Shown piece after piece: positions 34,386 through 45,024 of a DNA stretch of 46,290 bases (position 1 is its first letter; every line of letters begins with the position of its first letter). This DNA comes from Rhodospirillaceae bacterium (GTDB lineage Bacteria; Pseudomonadota; Alphaproteobacteria; CACIAM-22H2): NCBI GenBank assembly GCA_027490975.1, contig JAIXXA010000193.1:1-46290 (forward strand). The letters are read 5' to 3'. Both the position numbers and the translations under genes were made by a program. Under the pieces are notes generated by a model. That model did no database searches and was not told where the DNA came from. It saw nothing but the letters and a program-made list of their open reading frames with translations.

Positions 34386-34919
34386 TTGTTCCTCCTTCGT
34401 TTCTTGGCGATAGCCATTCTTCTGCTGCCGGCTGTACTTTATGCGCAAACGCCCAAGCCTGGGACGCGCGTCTCCTTCCAATCCGGAACCTCGACCGTAA
34501 TCGAGGGCTACGAGGGCAGCCTCACCAAGACGTCGAACGGCGACGTTTGGCTCGGGTTCATCGACCGGCCCTCGAACGCCGAATTGACCAAGGGCAATCT
34601 GGACAATTTCGAGTTTCGCCCCGGCAGCACGCTCAATTTCGAATATGCGCGCCGGCAGGGCAACCGCACGCCGAGCTACGTCGTGGTCGATCTGCGCGTG
34701 CTGCGCGCCGAATCGATGGCCGTGCGCAGCGTCGCCCACGACGTCGTGGTGATCGAGGCGACGGTCTCGTCGACCCGCCCGGCCTGGACCTACCGCATGC
34801 AAGCCTGGGTCGATCCCAAGCTGCGCTACATGCTGCGGCGGGAAATTCTCGGCATGTCGGACACAACGCCCAACGTACCCTCGGCCTTGCGCGCAAACAA
34901 TATCCTGCCGCCGCCCTAA
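34386..34919 (+). CDS. Exported protein of unknown function
   Basis: A 177-residue protein with a clear signal peptide (FLLRFLAIAILLLPAVLYA, cleavage before QTPKPG). The mature part is beta-rich with no family I recognise; one Cys-free domain (GTRVSFQSGTSTVIEGYEGS, later YRMQAWVDPKLRYMLRREI). The last segment resembles outer-membrane-linked lipid-handling proteins only superficially. The TTG start at 34386 has GAGAGG seven bases upstream. It starts 30 bases after arnD and could be co-transcribed with it. Confidence 0.7.
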   Translation: MFLLRFLAIAILLLPAVLYAQTPKPGTRVSFQSGTSTVIEGYEGSLTKTSNGDVWLGFIDRPSNAELTKGNLDNFEFRPGSTLNFEYARRQGNRTPSYVVVDLRVLRAESMAVRSVAHDVVVIEATVSSTRPAWTYRMQAWVDPKLRYMLRREILGMSDTTPNVPSALRANNILPPP

Positions 34920-34992
34920 CGGGCGCGCGCCGACCTCTTCCGCTCGGCGGCCGATTCCGGCATATTCCTTTTTTAGTCGGAGACGCCAGACC

Positions 34993-36289
<1,297 letters not shown>

Positions 36290-36297
<8 letters not shown>

Positions 36298-37525
36298 TGC
36301 GCTGTCGGCGGCACCGCATTTTGCGGGGCCCACCAAAGCCGTGCGCGTGCTGCGCGATCCGGCGACGATCCGGTTGCGCGCGGGCGAGGTTTTCGACGCC
36401 GCTTGCGCGGGGCGCACCGCGCATTTTTCGGTCGATCTCGGCAAGCTCGAACTTGCCGCCGAGCGCACGGTCGCGGCCATCCGCGCGGACTATCCCACGC
36501 TCGAAATTCCGTACCATTCGCGGTGGCGGCATTTCGATGCGGGCGGGGTCGATCGCTGGGGCCGTCTTGTCGCCCAATTGCCGGACGACAAGCTCGAGCG
36601 CGCGCGCGTCGGCGTGGATCTTGCGGTCGCGAGCGTGCTGCTCGATGCCGGGGCCGGCCCCGAATGGCGCTACCGCACGCCGGACGGCGTCTATGCGCGG
36701 TCCGAAGGGCTTGCGGTCGCGAGTGTGGATCTGTTTGCGGCCGGCGTGTTTTCGGCTGACCCGAAAGCGCCGTTGCGCGCCGATGCCGCCGCCTTGCAGC
36801 GTTTCGATGCGGCGGCCCTTGCGCGCGGCTTCCAGGTGTCGGCGGAAAATCCGCTGGTCGGGCTCGAAGGGCGGGCAGGGCTGTTGCGCAATCTTGGCAC
36901 GGCGATCGCCGCACGCCCCGATCTTTTCGGGCCAAGCCCGCGCGTCGGCAATCTCGTCGACCGGCTGCTGTTCGACGCCAAGGACGGCACGCTGCCGGCT
37001 GCGCGCATTCTGGCCGTGCTGCTCGACGGTTTTGCCGATGCGTGGCCCGCACGCCGCGTGGTCGACGGCGTCAATGTCGGCGACGTTGGCGCGCATCCGG
37101 CCGCGACCGACGGGTTTGTGCCGTTCCACAAGCTCAGCCAGTGGCTGACCTATTCGCTGCTCGAGCCGTTCGAGGGGCTCGGTTTGCGCATCGTCGATCT
37201 CGATGCGCTGACGGGCTTGCCCGAATACCGCAATGGCGGCCTTTTTCTCGACACGGGCGTGCTTGCGCTTAAAGAGCCCGCAGCCGCCCGGCGCACGCAC
37301 GACGCCACGAGCGAACTCGTCGTGGAATGGCGCGCCCTCACGGTCGTGCTGCTCGACCGCATCGCCGATCGCGTGCGCGCCAAGCTCGGCCTCGCCGCCG
37401 TCGATTTTCCGTTGGCAAAGGTTCTGCAAGGCGGCACATGGACCGCCGGGCGGCGCATTGCCGCCGAGCTGCGCGAAGGCGGGCCGCCGCCGCTCGCCGT
37501 CGCCAGCGACGGCACAATTTTCTGA
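36290..37525 (+). CDS. URC4/Urg3 family protein (DUF1688)
   Basis: A 411-residue DUF1688 protein, homologous to fungal URC4 (urg3), which is required for uracil degradation by the URC pathway. Recognisable family segments are the N-terminal VRVLRDPATIRLRAGEVF, PYHSRWRHFDAGGVDRW, and HKLSQWLTYSLLEP with GLPEYRNGGLF. It overlaps the URC1-like gene by eight bases, implying tight co-expression. No biochemical activity is firmly assigned to the family as far as I know. Confidence 0.88.
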
Positions 37526-37545
37526 CCTAACCGGGAGCATTCGTC

Positions 37546-38178
37546 ATGTCGGGCAGTCTGCACGTCGTCGGCCATCCGCTGATCCAGCACAAGCTTACGC
37601 ATATGCGCCGCAAGGAAACCGAGACGCGCGATTTCCGCCGCCTCGTGCGCGAGATCGCGATGCTGCTCGCCTACGAGGTCACGCGCGACCGGCCTTTGAC
37701 GATGGTCGAGATCGAAACGCCGGTGCAGAAGATGCGGGCGCCCACGCTGGCGGGCAAGCCGATCTGCCTCGTCTCCGTCTTGCGCGCGGGCAACGGCATT
37801 CTCGACGGCATGCTCGAGATCCTGCCCTCGGCAAGCGTGGGCCATATCGGCCTCTATCGCGATCCCGAAACGCTCGCGGCCGTCGAGTATTACTGCAAGC
37901 TGCCCGAGGACGTCGCCTCGCGCGACGTGCTGATCCTCGATCCGATGCTCGCGACCGGCCATTCGGCCGTGGCGGCCGTCAGCCGCGTCAAGCAGTCGGG
38001 CGCTTCGTCGATCAAATACGTTTGTATTCTGGCGGCCCCCGAGGGGGTCAAGGAAATGCACGCCAGCCATCCCGACGTGCCGATCTTCACGGCCGCACAG
38101 GACAGCCATCTGAACGACCATGGCTACATCGTGCCGGGCCTGGGCGACGCGGGCGATCGGCTGTTCGGCACGAAGTAG
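37546..38178 (+). CDS. upp: Uracil phosphoribosyltransferase
   Basis: A 210-residue UPRT converting uracil and PRPP to UMP. Motifs: [16 protein letters not shown] at the N terminus, [14 protein letters not shown], the PRPP loop [12 protein letters not shown] (Asp132-Ser140 region) and the uracil-binding [13 protein letters not shown] near the C terminus. GGGAG precedes the ATG. In the URC pathway this enzyme (URC6 in yeast) is the entry step, so here it probably serves catabolism as well as salvage. Confidence 0.95.
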   Translation: MSGSLHVVGHPLIQHKLTHMRRKETETRDFRRLVREIAMLLAYEVTRDRPLTMVEIETPVQKMRAPTLAGKPICLVSVLRAGNGILDGMLEILPSASVGHIGLYRDPETLAAVEYYCKLPEDVASRDVLILDPMLATGHSAVAAVSRVKQSGASSIKYVCILAAPEGVKEMHASHPDVPIFTAAQDSHLNDHGYIVPGLGDAGDRLFGTK

Positions 38179-38242
38179 GCATGCCGATTGCTTATCCCCG
38201 TGCGAGCGACTAGCCTTTGCTGGTCAAACGGGGGGGTATCCG

Positions 38243-39082
38243 ATGAAAACCATGCGTCTTTTCGCCGTGGCCTGCGCGCTCGGCATGTCTGCCGTTGCGC
38301 CGGCGTCGGCACAAAAACTGGTAACGGGGCTCGACGGCACGTTCGCGCCGCACGCGATGCCGAAGCTCGGCGGCGGCGTTGAAGGCTTCAATGTCGATAT
38401 GGCGAACGAAATCGGCCGCCGCTTGGGCCAGCCGATCGAAATCGTCGCCCAGGAATTCTCGGGCCTTGTGCCAGGCCTCCTGTCCAAACGCTTCGACTTC
38501 TTGGCAGCGCCCACCACCGTGACCGAAGAGCGCGCGCGCGCTTTGCTGTTCACGGAAGGCTATCTCAACACCGACTTCCAGTTCGTCGCCCGCCGCAACA
38601 AGCCCGAGATCAAGGAGCTCGAGGGTTTGCGCGGTCTCAAAGTGTCGGTCAATCGCGGCTCGGCCTACGAGAGCTGGGCGCAGGCCAACAGCCAGCGCTA
38701 CGGTTTCACCTACGACGTCTACGGCTCGAACCCCGAGGCGGTGCAGGCCGTGCTCGCCGGCCGCGCCGACGCGAACCTGACCGGCAACACGGTCGCGGCT
38801 TGGGCGGTCAAGCAGAACGCAAGCCAGCTGCGTCTGGGCGCCAAGATTTCGACCGGTCTCGTGTGGGCCATTCCGTTCCGGCCCGACGACAAGGCCGGGC
38901 GCGACCGCATCTCGATGGTCGTCAAATGCATGAAGCAGGACGGCACATTCTCGCGCCTCCACAAAAAATGGTTCGGCTACGATCCCGCTCCGGACTCGGT
39001 CACGGTCAATATCGCGGCCGGCCACGGGGTCGCCAACATGCCCGGCTACGATCCCACGCCGGTCGCACTCGTCTGCCGCTAG
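38243..39082 (+). CDS. Polar amino acid-type ABC transporter substrate-binding protein
   Basis: A 279-residue periplasmic binding protein (SBP_bac_3). A Sec signal peptide (MKTMRLFAVACALGMSAVAPASA) precedes mature QKLVTGLDG. The family pattern is seen in GFNVDMANEIGRRLG and LRGLKVSVNRGSAYESW. It is preceded by GGGGGG and lies 64 bases after upp. Family members bind amino acids or related zwitterions; the surrounding genes suggest a pyrimidine breakdown product, hydantoin or carbamoyl amino acid, which is inference. Confidence 0.9.
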   Translation: MKTMRLFAVACALGMSAVAPASAQKLVTGLDGTFAPHAMPKLGGGVEGFNVDMANEIGRRLGQPIEIVAQEFSGLVPGLLSKRFDFLAAPTTVTEERARALLFTEGYLNTDFQFVARRNKPEIKELEGLRGLKVSVNRGSAYESWAQANSQRYGFTYDVYGSNPEAVQAVLAGRADANLTGNTVAAWAVKQNASQLRLGAKISTGLVWAIPFRPDDKAGRDRISMVVKCMKQDGTFSRLHKKWFGYDPAPDSVTVNIAAGHGVANMPGYDPTPVALVCR

Positions 39083-39086
39083 GCTG

Positions 39087-39854
39087 GTGACGTCCGCCGA
39101 AGCGGTGCCGCCGGCTCCGATCCTGGAGCTGGTGGCGCTGCACAAGAATTTCGGACCCCTCAAGGTGCTCGACGGCATCGACCTTGCCGTGCGGCCGCGC
39201 GAGCTCGTGTTCGTGATCGGGCCGTCGGGCTCGGGCAAAAGCACGTTGCTGCGCTGCTGCAACCGCCTCGAAGAGCCGGATTCGGGCGCCGTGATCGTCG
39301 ACGGGGCCGACATCATGCGCCCGGGCACCGATCTCAATGCCGTGCGCCAGAAGATCGGCATGGTTTTCCAGTCGTTCAATCTCTATCCGCACATGACCGC
39401 ACTGGGCAACGTCACGCTCGCCTTGCGCAAAGTTCAGGGCCTCGCGCGCGACGCGGCCGAAGCGCGCGGGCGCGCCGCCTTGGCGCAAGTGGGCCTTGCC
39501 GACAAAGAAAACTCGTATCCCAACGCGCTGTCGGGCGGCCAGCAGCAGCGCGTGGGCATTGCGCGCGCGCTCGCACTCGGCCCCAAGATCGTGCTGTTCG
39601 ACGAGCCGACGTCGGCCCTCGATCCCGAGCTTGTCGGTTCGGTGTTGGCCGTGATGCGCGAACTCAAGGCCGCGGGCATGACCATGGTCGTGGTCAGCCA
39701 CGAGCTTGCCTTCGCGCGCGCGGCAGCCGATCGCGTGGTGTTCATGGAAGGCGGTCGCATCGTCGAACAGGGGTCGCCCGAGGCGATCTTCGGCAATCCG
39801 CGCGAGGCGCGCACGCGGGCTTTTGTGTCGCGCCTGTCCCAGGGCCACGGCTAG
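39087..39854 (+). CDS. Polar amino acid-type ABC transporter ATP-binding protein
   Basis: A 255-residue GlnQ/HisP-type ATPase: Walker A GPSGSGKST, Q-loop FQSFNLYPHMTA, signature LSGGQQQRVGIARAL, Walker B IVLFDEPTSALDPE and H-loop VSHEL. The GTG start at 39087 lies four bases after the binding-protein stop. It energises the two permeases that follow. Confidence 0.94.
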   Translation: MTSAEAVPPAPILELVALHKNFGPLKVLDGIDLAVRPRELVFVIGPSGSGKSTLLRCCNRLEEPDSGAVIVDGADIMRPGTDLNAVRQKIGMVFQSFNLYPHMTALGNVTLALRKVQGLARDAAEARGRAALAQVGLADKENSYPNALSGGQQQRVGIARALALGPKIVLFDEPTSALDPELVGSVLAVMRELKAAGMTMVVVSHELAFARAAADRVVFMEGGRIVEQGSPEAIFGNPREARTRAFVSRLSQGHG

Positions 39855-39857
39855 AGG

Positions 39858-40541
39858 ATGGACAACGGCCTCGAGCGCCTCGTCTTCGCGTTTTTCAACG
39901 CCGAGATTGCGGCCGCATGGGCGCCCAAGATCCTCGAAGGCATGTGGGTTACGATCCTCGTATCGCTCGCGGTCGTGGCGACGGGCCTCGCCTTGGGCCT
40001 CGCCCTTGCGGCGTTGCGCGCCTACCGTATCGGCCCGGTCGATGTCGCGATCGTGGCGTTCGTCGACATTCTGCGCGCTCTGCCGCCGCTCGTCGTCATC
40101 ATCATTCTGTTCTTCGCGTTTCCGTATCTCGATCTGCCGATGAGCGCGTTCACGGCGACTTGGCTGTCGCTGTCGCTCGTGCTGGCGGCCTTTGCCGAGG
40201 AGATCTGGTGGGCGGGCATCTTGGCCGTGCCGCGCGGCCAGTGGGAGGCCGCGCGCTCGACCGGCCTCGGCTTCGGCGCCACGCTGGGCTATGTCGTGCT
40301 GCCGCAGGCCGTGCGCATGACAGTGCCTCCGCTCGTCAATCGCGTGATCGCGGTCACGAAGGGCACGGCACTGGGATCGGTCGTCGCCCTGTCCGAAATC
40401 GTAAGCCAGGCAAGCTCGGCCGCAAGCCTTGCCGGCAACCCCACGCCGCTCACGCTGGGGGCTGCCGCGTATCTTGCGATCTTCGTGCCCGTGGTCGTGC
40501 TCGGGCGCTGGCTCGAAACGCGTTTTGCGTGGAAGCGCTAG
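39858..40541 (+). CDS. Polar amino acid-type ABC transporter permease 1
   Basis: A 227-residue HisM/GlnP-type inner-membrane permease. The N-terminal WAPKILEGMWVTILVSLAVV and the EAA loop GQWEAARSTGLGFGATLGYVVLPQAVR are characteristic. It begins three bases after the ATPase and pairs with the next permease. Confidence 0.93.
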   Translation: MDNGLERLVFAFFNAEIAAAWAPKILEGMWVTILVSLAVVATGLALGLALAALRAYRIGPVDVAIVAFVDILRALPPLVVIIILFFAFPYLDLPMSAFTATWLSLSLVLAAFAEEIWWAGILAVPRGQWEAARSTGLGFGATLGYVVLPQAVRMTVPPLVNRVIAVTKGTALGSVVALSEIVSQASSAASLAGNPTPLTLGAAAYLAIFVPVVVLGRWLETRFAWKR

Positions 40542-40546
40542 CGGCG

Positions 40547-41218
40547 ATGGCGGAAATTCTCGACACGTTTTTCAATATCGAAATCCTGCTGCGGGTCTTG
40601 CCCTTCATCCTCGAAGGGCTCGGCATGACGCTGCTTTTGTGCGCGATCACCGTGCCGATCGGCCTCGCGGGCGGCCTTGCCGTCGCCTGGGTGTGGAGCC
40701 TCAAGAAGCGCTATGTGAACTGGGCGCTCGTCGTCTATGTCGATTTTTTCCGCGCCTTTCCGCCTTTGGTGCTGCTGATCTTCGTCTATTTCGGCCTGCC
40801 GTTCGTCGGCGTCGATCTGTCGCCCTTTGCCGCCGTCGCGATCGCGTTTCTTCTCAACGCGTCGAGCTACTACGGCGAGATCTTTCGGGCCGGCATCGAA
40901 AGCGTGCCGCACGGCCAGTGGGAAGCGGCCCGCGCAAGCGGCCTGTCGCGCTTCCAGACGATGCGCTACGTGGTGCTGCCGCAGGCAACGCGCAACGTGC
41001 TTCCCGACCTCATCGGCAACACGCTCGAAGTCGTCAAACTCACGACCATCGCCTCGGTCGTGGCGTTGGGCGAGCTTTTGCACGCTGCACGCCTTGCCCA
41101 GTCGCTCGTCTACAATCCCACGCCCATCGTCGCGGCCGCGTTGATCTATCTGGCGCTGCTGTGGCCGGCCGTGCGACTCTTGCGGCATTTCGAGCACCGC
41201 CATCTCGTCGCCCGCTGA
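40547..41218 (+). CDS. Polar amino acid-type ABC transporter permease 2
   Basis: A 223-residue permease homologous to the previous one. It has LEGLGMTLLLCAITVPIGL at the N terminus and the EAA loop GQWEAARASGLSRFQTMRYVVLPQA. The ATG at 40547 is five bases after permease 1; an in-frame GTG at 40529 would overlap it and is less likely. Two distinct permeases imply a heterodimeric channel. Confidence 0.92.
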   Translation: MAEILDTFFNIEILLRVLPFILEGLGMTLLLCAITVPIGLAGGLAVAWVWSLKKRYVNWALVVYVDFFRAFPPLVLLIFVYFGLPFVGVDLSPFAAVAIAFLLNASSYYGEIFRAGIESVPHGQWEAARASGLSRFQTMRYVVLPQATRNVLPDLIGNTLEVVKLTTIASVVALGELLHAARLAQSLVYNPTPIVAAALIYLALLWPAVRLLRHFEHRHLVAR

Positions 41219-41234
41219 ATCGGAGCATCCCGCG

Positions 41235-41894
41235 ATGTCCAAGCGCATCCTCGTCGTCAATCCCAACTCCAACCGCAACGTCACGGCCGGCATCGACGCG
41301 GCCGTCGAACCGTTCCGCATCGCGGGCGGCCCGGCGGTCGAGTGCGAGACGCTGGCCGAGGGGCCGCCCGGCATCGAAAGCCAAGCGCATGTCGAAAGCG
41401 TTGTGCTGCCGCTGTCGCGGCTCGTGGCCAAGCGCGACAACGACTGCGATGCGTTTGTGGTCGCGTGTTTCAGCGATCCGGGGCTCTACGCCGCGCGCGA
41501 GGCCACCAAGAAGCCGGTGCTCGGCATCGCCGAATGCGGCCTGCTCACGGCCCTCACGTTGGGCGAGCGTTTCGGCATCGTCGCGATCTTGCCGCGCTCG
41601 ATCCCGCGCCATCAGCGCTATGTGGGTGCGCGCGGTCTCGAAGCGCGTTTTGCGGGCGACCGCGCGATCGGTTTGACGGTGGCCGAGCTCTCCGACGATG
41701 CGCGCACGCTCGCGCGCATGATCGAAGTCGGCAAGGACCTCAAGGAACGCGACGGGGCCGACGTGATCGTGATGGGCTGTGCGGGCATGGCGCGCTATCG
41801 CGACCGTCTGCAGGACGCCGTCGGCATCCCCGTGGTCGAGCCCACGCAAGCCGCCGTCGGCATGGCGCTCGCGCGCGTGCAGCTCGGCTGGTAG
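41235..41894 (+). CDS. Asp/Glu/hydantoin racemase
   Basis: A 219-residue cofactor-independent racemase. The two catalytic Cys are in VVACFSDPGLYAARE (Cys76 region) and VIVMGCAGMARY (Cys near 178). The N terminus ILVVNPNSNRNVTAGI is characteristic of hydantoin racemase (HyuE-like). It is the last gene of the URC/ABC run, 16 bases after permease 2, and faces the hydantoinase operon tail-to-tail. A role in racemising 5-substituted hydantoins for the D-specific enzymes next door is likely but inferred. Confidence 0.87.
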   Translation: MSKRILVVNPNSNRNVTAGIDAAVEPFRIAGGPAVECETLAEGPPGIESQAHVESVVLPLSRLVAKRDNDCDAFVVACFSDPGLYAAREATKKPVLGIAECGLLTALTLGERFGIVAILPRSIPRHQRYVGARGLEARFAGDRAIGLTVAELSDDARTLARMIEVGKDLKERDGADVIVMGCAGMARYRDRLQDAVGIPVVEPTQAAVGMALARVQLGW

Positions 41895-41897
41895 CGG

Positions 41898-42536
41898 CTA
41901 CGCTTTCTTCGCGGCTAGGTCCGCCGCCGATACGCGCGGCATCGCATAGCGGTCGGTAAGGCGCACATAGTCGCTGGCCGCCAGGCGCCCGATCAGCGCC
42001 ATGCGCGCGGTGTCGACGCGGTCGTTGGCCGGATCGATGAGGTCTTCGCGGATGCGCAAGGCCAGCACTTCGCCCAGCAGAATGGCGCGTTTGTTGTCCG
42101 CACCCAGCCGCACATCCTGCAAGAGGCGGCATTCGAGCGCGACCGGCGCTTGGGCGATGCGCGGCGGGCGCACTTTGAGCGACGGGGCGGCCGCAAAGCC
42201 CGCAACGACAAGCTCGTCGATGCCGGGTTCGAAATCGGCCGCACAGATATTCATGCCGGGTCCCATCGCCTCGTCGACGAGATTGACCACGAACTCGCCG
42301 TTGAGGTCGATATTGTGGACCGTGTCCTTGGGGCGCCCGTCGGGCCGCCGTTCGATGCCGAGTGCGACGACCGCCGGATCGTGGCTCAGCACGTTGAAAA
42401 ACGAGTAGGGAGCGGCATTCACGTTGCCCGCCGCATCGACCGTGGTCACGAGGGCGATGGGGCGCGGCACCACGCTGCCGACCAGTAGCTTGTAGCGCAC
42501 GGAGGGCGCGGTCGCGGCGAAATCGTAGTCCTTCAT
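41898..42536 (-). CDS. Flavin reductase-like domain protein
   Basis: A 212-residue FMN-binding split-barrel protein of the flavin reductase (DIM6/NTAB) family. Motifs: LVGSVVPRPIALVTTVDAAGNVNAAPYSFFNVLSHDP at the N terminus, then NGEFVVNLV. Its ATG overlaps the carbamoylase stop (ATGA), so it is the last gene of the hydantoinase operon. Such proteins reduce FMN for a partner monooxygenase or act alone; no monooxygenase is visible here. Confidence 0.88.
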   Translation of the reverse strand: MKDYDFAATAPSVRYKLLVGSVVPRPIALVTTVDAAGNVNAAPYSFFNVLSHDPAVVALGIERRPDGRPKDTVHNIDLNGEFVVNLVDEAMGPGMNICAADFEPGIDELVVAGFAAAPSLKVRPPRIAQAPVALECRLLQDVRLGADNKRAILLGEVLALRIREDLIDPANDRVDTARMALIGRLAASDYVRLTDRYAMPRVSAADLAAKKA

Positions 42537-43492
42537 GCGGGTTCGATCGTGCCGGTCTGGCTAGCGATGAGTCCGTAATGCTCGATGCGCCGGTGCTTGG
42601 AAAACGCAAACACGGTTTCCTTGCCGTAGGTGCAGAGGCTCAGATCGCAGTCCGCGACGATGAGCTCGTCGGCAACCGACCGTGCCAGCGCCACGATCTC
42701 GCCGGTGGGGGCGATGATGCAGCTGCCGCCGATCAGCGAGCAGCCCTCTTCGAAGCCGGCCTTGGCCGTCGCCACGACCCAGGTCGAGTTCTGGTACGCA
42801 CCGGCCTGCATCACGAGATGGTTGTGGAACTGGCGCAGATGTTCGGGCTCGGGCGCCGAATGCACGAGGGCCGAGCCGTTGATCGCCGGCGTGTTGTAGC
42901 CGAGAACCAGCATCTCGACGCCCTTGAGGCCCATCACGCGGTAGGTCTCGGGCCAACGTCGGTCGTTGCAGATCGCCATGCCGAGAATGCCGCCCATCGT
43001 GCGCCACACCGGAAAGCCGATGTCGCCGGGTTCGAAATAGCGTTTCTCGAGATGCTGGAAGGGGCGCTGCGGCTCGTTCTCGGCATGGCCCGGCAGATGG
43101 ATCTTCCGGTATTTGCCGACGATCGCACCTTGCGTATCGACGAGGATCGCGGTGTTGAAGCGATGCCCGTCCGGCGTTTTCTCGGCATAGCCCAGATAGA
43201 AGCCGATCTTGAGGCGTTTGGCCTCGGCGAACAGCGGGGCCGTCGCGGCATTTGGCATTTCGGTTTCGAAAAACGCATCGACCTCGCGCCAGTCGGTCAT
43301 GTACCAGCGCGGGAAGAAGGTCGTGAGTGCGAGTTCCGGAAACACCACGAGCTGGCAGCCTTTGCGGGCCGCCTCGCGCAGCATGACGAGCATGCGCTCG
43401 ACGCAGGAGGCGCGCGTTTCGCTGCGCGCGATCGGTCCCATCTGGGCTGCCCCGACCGTCATGATGCGCGGGACGAGTTTGCTGTTTGCCAT
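42533..43492 (-). CDS. N-carbamoyl-D-amino acid hydrolase
   Basis: A 319-residue nitrilase-superfamily amidase close to the Agrobacterium D-carbamoylase in many blocks: FPELALTTFFPRW, RFNTAILVD, KYRKIHLPGH, FQHLEKRYFEPGD and CNDRRWPETYRVMGLKG. The catalytic triad is Glu53, Lys130 and Cys175, with the same 45-residue Lys-Cys spacing as Agrobacterium K127/C172. It should hydrolyse N-carbamoyl-D-amino acids to D-amino acid, CO2 and ammonia. The start ATG shares one base with the hydantoinase stop (TGATG). Confidence 0.92.
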   Translation of the reverse strand: MANSKLVPRIMTVGAAQMGPIARSETRASCVERMLVMLREAARKGCQLVVFPELALTTFFPRWYMTDWREVDAFFETEMPNAATAPLFAEAKRLKIGFYLGYAEKTPDGHRFNTAILVDTQGAIVGKYRKIHLPGHAENEPQRPFQHLEKRYFEPGDIGFPVWRTMGGILGMAICNDRRWPETYRVMGLKGVEMLVLGYNTPAINGSALVHSAPEPEHLRQFHNHLVMQAGAYQNSTWVVATAKAGFEEGCSLIGGSCIIAPTGEIVALARSVADELIVADCDLSLCTYGKETVFAFSKHRRIEHYGLIASQTGTIEPA

Positions 43493-44943
43493 CAGAAAAT
43501 ATCCGATATGTCTTCGGGGAAGATCGAGCGGCCAAGCGGCTTCGACCAGTCGCTGGGTCCGTGCGCAAGGTAGCGGCCGCGCCCGGCTTTGGCGACCGGC
43601 TTGCCGCCTTTGGCCACAAGCTCGCCGCGCGAAAACACCTCGTCGCACCAGCCCGTCACTTTCATGCCTTCGTAGGGCGTGTAGTCCATCGCGTCGTTGA
43701 GCAGCTTTTGCGATACGGTCACTTCGCGCGTCGAATCCCAGATCACCAGATCGGCATCCGCCCCCACCGCGATCGAGCCTTTCTGCGGGGCGAGGCCGTA
43801 GAGCTTGGCCGGGTTGGTGGCCGACAGTGCGACGAATTTTTCGAGGCTCAAGCGGCCCTTCAAGACGCCTTCGGCGAACAGCAGCGGCATGCGAACTTCA
43901 AGGCCTGGAACGCCGTTGGGGATCTTCTTGAAGTTCGCGTCTTTGCCCGCGAACATTTTTCCTTTCGGGTCGTTGAAGCGGTAGGGCGCGTGGTCGGACG
44001 AATAGACGTCGAACAGCCCGTCGCGCAAACCCTGCCAGACATACTCTTGGTTGATCTTGTCGCGCGGCGGCGGCGAGCACATGCACATCGCACCGTCGAA
44101 GCCCGATTTGTCGAGATCGTCCTGCGTCAAAAACAGATATTGCGGGCAGGTCTCGGCAAACACTTTGAGGCCGCGCGCGCGGGCACGCCGAATTTCGTCC
44201 ATCGCCTGGCGGCCCGAGACGTGCACGATCAGGACGGGCGTATCGACGATTTCGGCGAGCGCGATCACCCGGTGCGTGGCCTCGCTTTCGACGGTCATAT
44301 TGTGGCTGAAACAATGGTATCTGGGCCTTGTGCGGCCCGAGGCGACCAGCTTTTCGGCCAGCCACGTCATCGCGTCGTGGTTTTCGCAGTGGACCATGGT
44401 CATGGCCCCGTGGCGCCGCGCGAGCGCGAAAATGTCGAGGATCTGGCGGTCGGAAAGTTTCATCGCGTCGTAGGTCGTGTAGATCTTGAACGACGTGAGA
44501 CCATCGGCGATGAGGGCGGGCAGTTCCTGGCCCAGCACCTGCTCGTTCGGGTCCGTCACGATCAGGTGGAACGCGTAGTCGATATAGGTCTTGCCGTCCG
44601 CCCGCGCATGATACTCGTCCACGACCTTGCGCAGCGACTGGCCGCGATGTTGGGCGGCGAACGAAATCGTCGTCGTGGTGCCGCCGCACATCGCAGAACG
44701 CGTGCCGCTCTCGAAATCGTCGGCAGTCCACACGCCCATCGAGGAAATCTGCGCGATATGGACGTGGCTGTCGATGCCGCCGGGCGTGACGATGCGCCTG
44801 TTCGCGTCGGTCTCTTCCTCGCCCTTGGCGAGATCGTGGCCGATTGCGGCGATCTTTCCGTCTTTGATGCCGATGTCGGCTACAAAAGTGTCCGACGCCG
44901 TGGCGACGGTTCCGCCCCGAATCACCCGGTCGTATGTCTTCAT
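43492..44943 (-). CDS. Dihydropyrimidinase / D-hydantoinase
   Basis: A 483-residue cyclic amidohydrolase that opens dihydrouracil or 5-substituted hydantoins to N-carbamoyl products. Metal ligands are readable: His60 and His62 (GIDSHVHI), carboxylated Lys153 (TSFKIYTTY), His185 (VHCEN), His241 (IVHVSG) and Asp317 (SSDHAPY). The ATG at 44943 has GGGGGG upstream and starts the conserved TYDRVIRGGTV. It heads a minus-strand operon with the D-carbamoylase and flavin reductase. Dihydropyrimidine dehydrogenase is absent from the window, so hydantoins are as likely a substrate as dihydrouracil. Confidence 0.92.
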   Translation of the reverse strand: MKTYDRVIRGGTVATASDTFVADIGIKDGKIAAIGHDLAKGEEETDANRRIVTPGGIDSHVHIAQISSMGVWTADDFESGTRSAMCGGTTTTISFAAQHRGQSLRKVVDEYHARADGKTYIDYAFHLIVTDPNEQVLGQELPALIADGLTSFKIYTTYDAMKLSDRQILDIFALARRHGAMTMVHCENHDAMTWLAEKLVASGRTRPRYHCFSHNMTVESEATHRVIALAEIVDTPVLIVHVSGRQAMDEIRRARARGLKVFAETCPQYLFLTQDDLDKSGFDGAMCMCSPPPRDKINQEYVWQGLRDGLFDVYSSDHAPYRFNDPKGKMFAGKDANFKKIPNGVPGLEVRMPLLFAEGVLKGRLSLEKFVALSATNPAKLYGLAPQKGSIAVGADADLVIWDSTREVTVSQKLLNDAMDYTPYEGMKVTGWCDEVFSRGELVAKGGKPVAKAGRGRYLAHGPSDWSKPLGRSIFPEDISDIF

Positions 44944-44964
44944 CGTCCCCCCTATGCGCCCCTT

Positions 44965-44976
44965 CCGCCGAGGCGG
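44965..44976. promoter_or_regulatory. Inverted repeat in the hydantoinase/DapA-like divergent region
   Basis: CCGCC-GA-GGCGG is a perfect 12-bp inverted repeat in the 81-bp gap between two divergent genes. It could be an operator, but GC-rich palindromes arise easily in such DNA, and I see no strong promoter on either strand. Confidence 0.25.
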
Positions 44977-45024
44977 CACTTCGCGGTAGAAGCATTGCAA
45001 GGTTTGGGCCTGGAGGACAAGCAA

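Noticed and set aside
34929-34974. Short stems followed by a run of six T before the URC1-like gene, as a terminator
   Set aside because: The better stem (5 bp) is 20 bases from the T-run and the nearer one is only 4 bp, so I could not support a rho-independent terminator.
38243-41218. Assigning the ABC importer as a uracil transporter
   Set aside because: The binding protein belongs to the polar amino acid family, and nothing in the sequence shows a pyrimidine ligand; left as unknown specificity.
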